Part shown: positions 14,251 through 17,399 of the stretch, piece by piece
Layout: the number at the start of each line of letters is the position of its first letter
Numbering within the stretch: the stretch's first letter is position 1
DNA from: Geodermatophilaceae bacterium
GTDB taxonomy: Bacteria > Actinomycetota > Actinomycetes > Mycobacteriales > Geodermatophilaceae
Direction: 5' to 3'
DNA: 17,399 nt
Assembly (NCBI GenBank): GCA_013696785.1
Contig: JACCXW010000023.1
Coordinates: 1-17,399, forward strand
Translations under genes and position numbers: made by a program
The notes under the pieces: generated by a model
Database searches by the model: none
Seen by the model: only the letters and a program-made list of their open reading frames with translations
What the model was told of the DNA's origin: nothing

Positions 14251-16025
14251 TCCGCACACATACCGCCGGCTCGCTCGACCCGCGGCTGGCCGGCCAGTCC
14301 GTCACGCTCGCCGGGTGGGTGGCCCGCCGCCGCGACCACGGCGGGGTCATCTTCATCGATCTGCGCGACGCCTCCGGACTCGCCCAGGTGGTGTTCCGCG
14401 AAGGCGCCATGGCGGAGGCGGCGCACCGGCTGCGGTCGGAGTTCTGCGTCCGCGTGACGGGCATGGTGGAGCGGCGTCCCGCGGGCAACGAGAACACCGA
14501 CCTGCCCTCGGGCGAGGTCGAGGTGACCGCGCTCGAACTCGAGGTTCTGTCGGAGTCGGCGCCGTTGCCGTTCCCGGTCGAGGGCGCCGGGTCGGCAGAG
14601 GTGGGGGAGGACGCGCGGCTGCACCACCGCTACCTCGACCTGCGGCGAGCCGAGCCCGCCCGGATCCTGCGGATGCGCAGCCGGGTCAACGCAGTCGCCC
14701 GACAGGTCATGCTCGAACGCGACTTCGTCGAGGTGGAGACACCGACGCTGACCCGCTCGACGCCTGAGGGTGCCCGCGATTTCCTGGTACCAGTGCGGCT
14801 GCAGCCGGGCAGCTGGTACGCCCTGCCGCAGTCCCCGCAGCTGTTCAAGCAGCTGCTGATGGTCGCGGGTTTCGAGCGGTACTTCCAGATCGCCCGCTGC
14901 TACCGGGACGAGGACTTCCGCGCGGACCGGCAGCCGGAATTCACCCAACTGGACATCGAAATGTCCTTTGTGGACCAGGACGACGTGATCGAGGTGGGGG
15001 AAGCAGTCGTCGCCTCGCTGTGGCGCGACCTGCTCGACGTCGAGGTCACGTTGCCGATCCCGCGGATGACGTACGCCGAGGCGATGCGCCGCTACGGCTC
15101 CGACCGGCCCGACCTTCGACTGTCGCTGGAGCTGGTCGATCTGACGGCGTACTTCGCCGGCACCGAATTCCGGGTCTTCCAGGCCGAGCATGTCGGCGCG
15201 GTCGTGATGCCGGGCGGGGCCGGACAGCCGCGGAAGGTGCTCGACGGCTGGCAGGACTGGGCCCGCAGCCGCGGCGCCAAGGGCCTGGCCTACGTGCTGA
15301 TCGACGAGAACGGCGAGTTGCGGGGCCCGGTAGCGAAGAACCTGTCACCGGAACACCTGGCCGGTTTGGCGGAAGTGGCCGGTGCGCAGCGCGGCGACTG
15401 CATCTTCTTCGCCGCCGACACCCGACGGAACGCGCTCGCCCTGCTCGGAGCGACTCGCTTGGAGGTCGGGCGGCGGTGCGACCTGATCGACTACGACGCA
15501 TGGCGATTCGTCTGGGTCGTCGACATGCCGATGTTCGAGCCCACCGACGCCGACTCCGGCGCGGCCAGCGGCTGGACCGCGGTGCACCACCCGTTCACCG
15601 GCCCGACCCGGGAGTGGACGGACCGGTTCGACAGCGAGCCGGGTGAGGCGCTGGCCTACGCCTACGACATCGTCTGCAACGGCAGCGAGATCGGCGGCGG
15701 TTCCATCCGGATCCACCGCGCCGATGTACAGCAGCGGCTCTTCGACGTGATCGGTCTGAGCGAGGAGCAGGCGAAGGAGCAGTTCGGCTTCCTGCTCGAG
15801 GCGTTCAGCTACGGCCCGCCGCCGCACGGCGGCATCGCGTTCGGCTGGGACCGGATCTGTGCCCTGCTGGCCGGCACCGACTCGATCCGCGACGTCATCG
15901 CCTTTCCGAAGACCGGCGGCGGTTTCGACCCGCTGACCGGTGCGCCGGCGCCGATCACAGCGGCACAGCGCAAAGAGGCCGGCATCGACGCCGTACCGGC
16001 CGCCCCCGCACCCCGCTCACCCTGA
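14247..16025 (+). CDS. aspS: Aspartyl-tRNA synthetase, predicted non-discriminating (Asp/Asn)
   Basis: A 592-residue class II synthetase of bacterial type. The N-terminal OB-fold anticodon-binding domain covers about 1-105. The catalytic core begins HHRYLDLRR (126-134) and includes [17 protein letters not shown] (166-182), [13 protein letters not shown] (193-205) and motif 2 [20 protein letters not shown] (217-236). The bacterial GAD insertion lies at about 290-420, and motif 3 is [22 protein letters not shown] (residues 529-550). The start is GTG 14247, overlapping the hisS stop, with AGGAGA at 14234-14239. In the anticodon-binding domain the sequence reads RRRDHGG, with His31 where E. coli has Leu, and Gly80 where E. 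coli has Lys. This is the residue pair linked to relaxed tRNA(Asp)/tRNA(Asn) specificity. No gatCAB or asnS lies in this window to test it. The last 30 residues are Ala/Pro-rich. Confidence 0.97.
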   Translation: MIRTHTAGSLDPRLAGQSVTLAGWVARRRDHGGVIFIDLRDASGLAQVVFREGAMAEAAHRLRSEFCVRVTGMVERRPAGNENTDLPSGEVEVTALELEVLSESAPLPFPVEGAGSAEVGEDARLHHRYLDLRRAEPARILRMRSRVNAVARQVMLERDFVEVETPTLTRSTPEGARDFLVPVRLQPGSWYALPQSPQLFKQLLMVAGFERYFQIARCYRDEDFRADRQPEFTQLDIEMSFVDQDDVIEVGEAVVASLWRDLLDVEVTLPIPRMTYAEAMRRYGSDRPDLRLSLELVDLTAYFAGTEFRVFQAEHVGAVVMPGGAGQPRKVLDGWQDWARSRGAKGLAYVLIDENGELRGPVAKNLSPEHLAGLAEVAGAQRGDCIFFAADTRRNALALLGATRLEVGRRCDLIDYDAWRFVWVVDMPMFEPTDADSGAASGWTAVHHPFTGPTREWTDRFDSEPGEALAYAYDIVCNGSEIGGGSIRIHRADVQQRLFDVIGLSEEQAKEQFGFLLEAFSYGPPPHGGIAFGWDRICALLAGTDSIRDVIAFPKTGGGFDPLTGAPAPITAAQRKEAGIDAVPAAPAPRSP

Positions 16026-16045
16026 TTTCGAGGAGGGGCGGCGGG

Positions 16046-16051
16046 TACCGT
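16046..16051 (+). promoter_or_regulatory. Candidate -10 box for a leaderless aminotransferase mRNA
   Basis: TACCGT matches TANNNT and ends six bases before GTG 16058, which puts the predicted transcription start on the start codon. The purine-rich GAGGAGGGG at 16030-16038 is about 19 bases from the start, too far for normal ribosome binding. This favours leaderless translation. Confidence 0.4.
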
Positions 16052-16057
16052 CGCCGG

Positions 16058-17134
16058 GTGCCCATCCCGGTGAGAACGCTGCTCGGTCCCGGCCCCTCCA
16101 ACCCCTATCCGGAGGCGACCGAGGCGCTGGCCCGCCCGCTGCTGGGGCACCTGGATCCGGAGTTCCTGCACATCCTGGACGAGACGTGCCACCGGCTGCG
16201 TGAGGTCTTCGGTACGGCGAACGCGCGGACGTTGCCGCTGTCGGGCACCGGCTCGGCCGGGATGGAGGCCGCGTTCGTCAACACCCTGGATCCGGGCGAC
16301 GTCGTCGTGGTAGCAGTCAACGGACTGTTCGGTGAGCGGATGGTCGACATCGCCGGCCGCTGCGGTGCCGAGGTTGTCCGGGTCGACACGCCGTGGGGCC
16401 GGCCGGTGGATGCCGAGCAGGTTCTCGCCGCGCACCCGGCGCCGAAGCTCATCGCGGTGGTGCACGCGGAGACGTCGACCGGCGTCATCAGCGACGTGTC
16501 CGGCATTGGAGCGGGCAAGGGCGAGGCCCTGCTACTCGTCGACTGCGTGACCTCGCTCGGCGGCATCGAGCTGCCGATCGACGACTGGGGTGTCGACCTC
16601 GCCTACTCAGGCAGCCAGAAGTGCCTCGGCGTCGCGCCGGGGCTGGCGCCGTTCACGATGAACGAGCGTGCCTGGGCGCGGCGGGTATTGGCGCCGCGGT
16701 CGTGGTACCTCGACCTGGGCATGCTCGGCGCCTATCTCGGCGAGGGTCGCAAGTACCACCACACCGCCCCGGTGGCGATGATCGCCTCCCTGCACGCAGG
16801 CCTCGGCCGGGTACTGGACGAGGGGCTGCCCGCCGTACGGGCCCGGCATCAGGCCTCCGGCGAGGCACTGCAGCGCGGCCTGCAGGAGATGGGGCTGGAG
16901 TTGTTCGCCTCCGAGGGCTCCCGGCTGCCCCAGCTCACCACCGTCTGCGTGCCCGACGGCGCCGATGCCCACGCCGTACGCCGGCAGCTGTTGCACGACT
17001 ACGGGATCGAGATCGGCGCGGGCGTCGGCGTCTGGGCCGATCAGGTGTGGCGGATCGGGCTGATGGGCTACAACGCCCGACCCGCCGTCGTCACGCTGAT
17101 CCTCGGCGCGTTGCGCGAGGTCCTCGCCCGCTGA
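16058..17134 (+). CDS. Class V PLP aminotransferase, alanine-glyoxylate aminotransferase-like
   Basis: A 358-residue fold-type I PLP enzyme. The N-terminus LLGPGPSNPYPEA (8-20) is typical of alanine-/serine-glyoxylate aminotransferases. The glycine-rich cofactor segment is SGTGSAGMEAAFVN (62-75). D162 in LLVDCVTSLGG contacts the PLP pyridine nitrogen. K188 in SGSQKCLG is the Schiff-base lysine. YHHTAPV (233-239) and WRIGLMGYNA (331-340), containing the carboxylate-binding Arg332, match the AGT pattern. Likely reaction: amino transfer from alanine or serine to glyoxylate or a related oxoacid, making glycine. The exact substrate cannot be read from sequence. GTG 16058 gives the family N-terminus and probably heads a leaderless mRNA. 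It is followed by a convergent aldo/keto reductase after 11 bases. Aspartate- or phosphonate-type class V enzymes are alternatives. Confidence 0.88.
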   Translation: MPIPVRTLLGPGPSNPYPEATEALARPLLGHLDPEFLHILDETCHRLREVFGTANARTLPLSGTGSAGMEAAFVNTLDPGDVVVVAVNGLFGERMVDIAGRCGAEVVRVDTPWGRPVDAEQVLAAHPAPKLIAVVHAETSTGVISDVSGIGAGKGEALLLVDCVTSLGGIELPIDDWGVDLAYSGSQKCLGVAPGLAPFTMNERAWARRVLAPRSWYLDLGMLGAYLGEGRKYHHTAPVAMIASLHAGLGRVLDEGLPAVRARHQASGEALQRGLQEMGLELFASEGSRLPQLTTVCVPDGADAHAVRRQLLHDYGIEIGAGVGVWADQVWRIGLMGYNARPAVVTLILGALREVLAR

Positions 17135-17137
17135 CTT

Positions 17138-17155
17138 CGCCGCGACTAGGCGGCG
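17138..17155. terminator. Bidirectional hairpin between convergent genes
   Basis: CGCCGC (17138-17143) pairs with GCGGCG (17150-17155) around a 6-base loop that contains the TAG stop of the minus-strand gene. It lies three bases after the aminotransferase stop. A compact G+C stem between convergent genes suggests shared termination. There is no U-tract. Confidence 0.45.
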
Positions 17156-17399
17156 TCGAGACGGGCCAGTTCCTCGTCGGTCAGCTGTAGCCCGCCGGCC
17201 TGCGCGGAGTCCGTGATCGTCTCCGGCCGGCTTGCACCCGGGATCGGCACGACGTGCCCGCCCTTGGCCAGCAGCCACGCCAGGCACACCTGCTGTGGGC
17301 TCACGCCGTACTGAGATGCGATCTCGGCGTACGGGGCGAACGACGACCCGAGGTCACCGGCCTTGCTGATCCCGCCGAACGGACTCCACGGCAAAAAGG
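17146..17399 (-). CDS. Aldo/keto reductase, C-terminal part (cut by window edge)
   Basis: About 84 C-terminal residues of an NADPH-dependent aldo/keto reductase. The visible part begins FLPWSPFGG, the beta-strand-7 region of the TIM barrel. GVSPQQVCLAWLLAKG follows, then VVPIPGASRPETITDS, the NADP-phosphate-binding loop of the family (consensus IPGxxxxxxxxxN/D), and it ends LTDEELARLDAA. The catalytic Asp-Tyr-Lys-His residues lie in the missing N-terminal part. The reading frame stays open to base 17399, so TTG 17394 is an internal Leu codon and not the start. It is convergent with the aminotransferase. Its substrate is unknown. Confidence 0.9.
   Translation of the reverse strand, partial: FLPWSPFGGISKAGDLGSSFAPYAEIASQYGVSPQQVCLAWLLAKGGHVVPIPGASRPETITDSAQAGGLQLTDEELARLDAA

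Noticed and set aside
12949..14259. Long open frame on the minus strand opposite hisS (436 codons)
   Set aside because: Its sequence shows no family pattern, and it lies wholly opposite a gene with complete HisRS motifs. Long antisense frames are expected when G/C dominates third positions.
1..17399. tRNA, rRNA, insertion sequence or phage genes
   Set aside because: No cloverleaf, transposase or integrase signature, or terminal inverted repeat with target duplication was found on either strand.

Overview
The window is a core-genome segment of a high-G+C actinobacterium. It shows strong G/C at third codon positions, mostly GTG starts, repeated 4-base NTGA stop/start overlaps, TANNNT-type -10 boxes and a Gram-positive/mycobacterial-type LexA box. 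The gene order ruvC-ruvA-ruvB-yajC-secD-secF-apt-rel, then ppiB, a glyoxalase-II-like hydrolase, hisS and aspS, is the order known from Streptomyces and Mycobacterium. I cannot name the genus.

Layout. 1-1589: a secreted five-Asp-box beta-propeller protein, ending in a hairpin. 1626-1770: terminator, -10 box and a near-perfect LexA operator in front of ruvC. 1771-4039: ruvCAB, the Holliday-junction resolvasome, with overlapping stop/start codons. 4139-8108: yajC, secD and secF, the accessory Sec translocase module, where SecF carries an unusually long charge-segregated C-terminal tail. 8105-8650: apt, overlapping secF. 8651-8716: a short intergenic region with a -10 box and a possible leaderless 9-codon ORF whose stop overlaps a proposed CTG start of rel. 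8713-11241: rel, the bifunctional (p)ppGpp synthetase/hydrolase. 11243-11288: a 23-base tandem duplication at the junction with the convergent ppiB (12094-11270, minus strand), a membrane-anchored cyclophilin. 12311-16025: metallo-beta-lactamase-fold hydrolase, hisS and aspS, joined by GTGA overlaps. 16058-17134: a class V (alanine-glyoxylate type) aminotransferase, probably leaderless. 17146-17399: the C-terminal end of an aldo/keto reductase on the minus strand, cut by the window edge.

The genes cover recombinational repair (predicted SOS-controlled), protein export (SecDF-YajC, with the surface cyclophilin as a possible folding helper), purine salvage next to alarmone synthesis, and aminoacylation. 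AspRS carries residues that suggest a non-discriminating enzyme, which would make Asp-tRNA(Asn) for GatCAB. I see no mobile element, CRISPR array, tRNA or rRNA, and no convincing new multi-gene system. The points most worth a second look are the SecF tail, the rel leader ORF with its CTG start, the LexA box, and the AspRS specificity residues.
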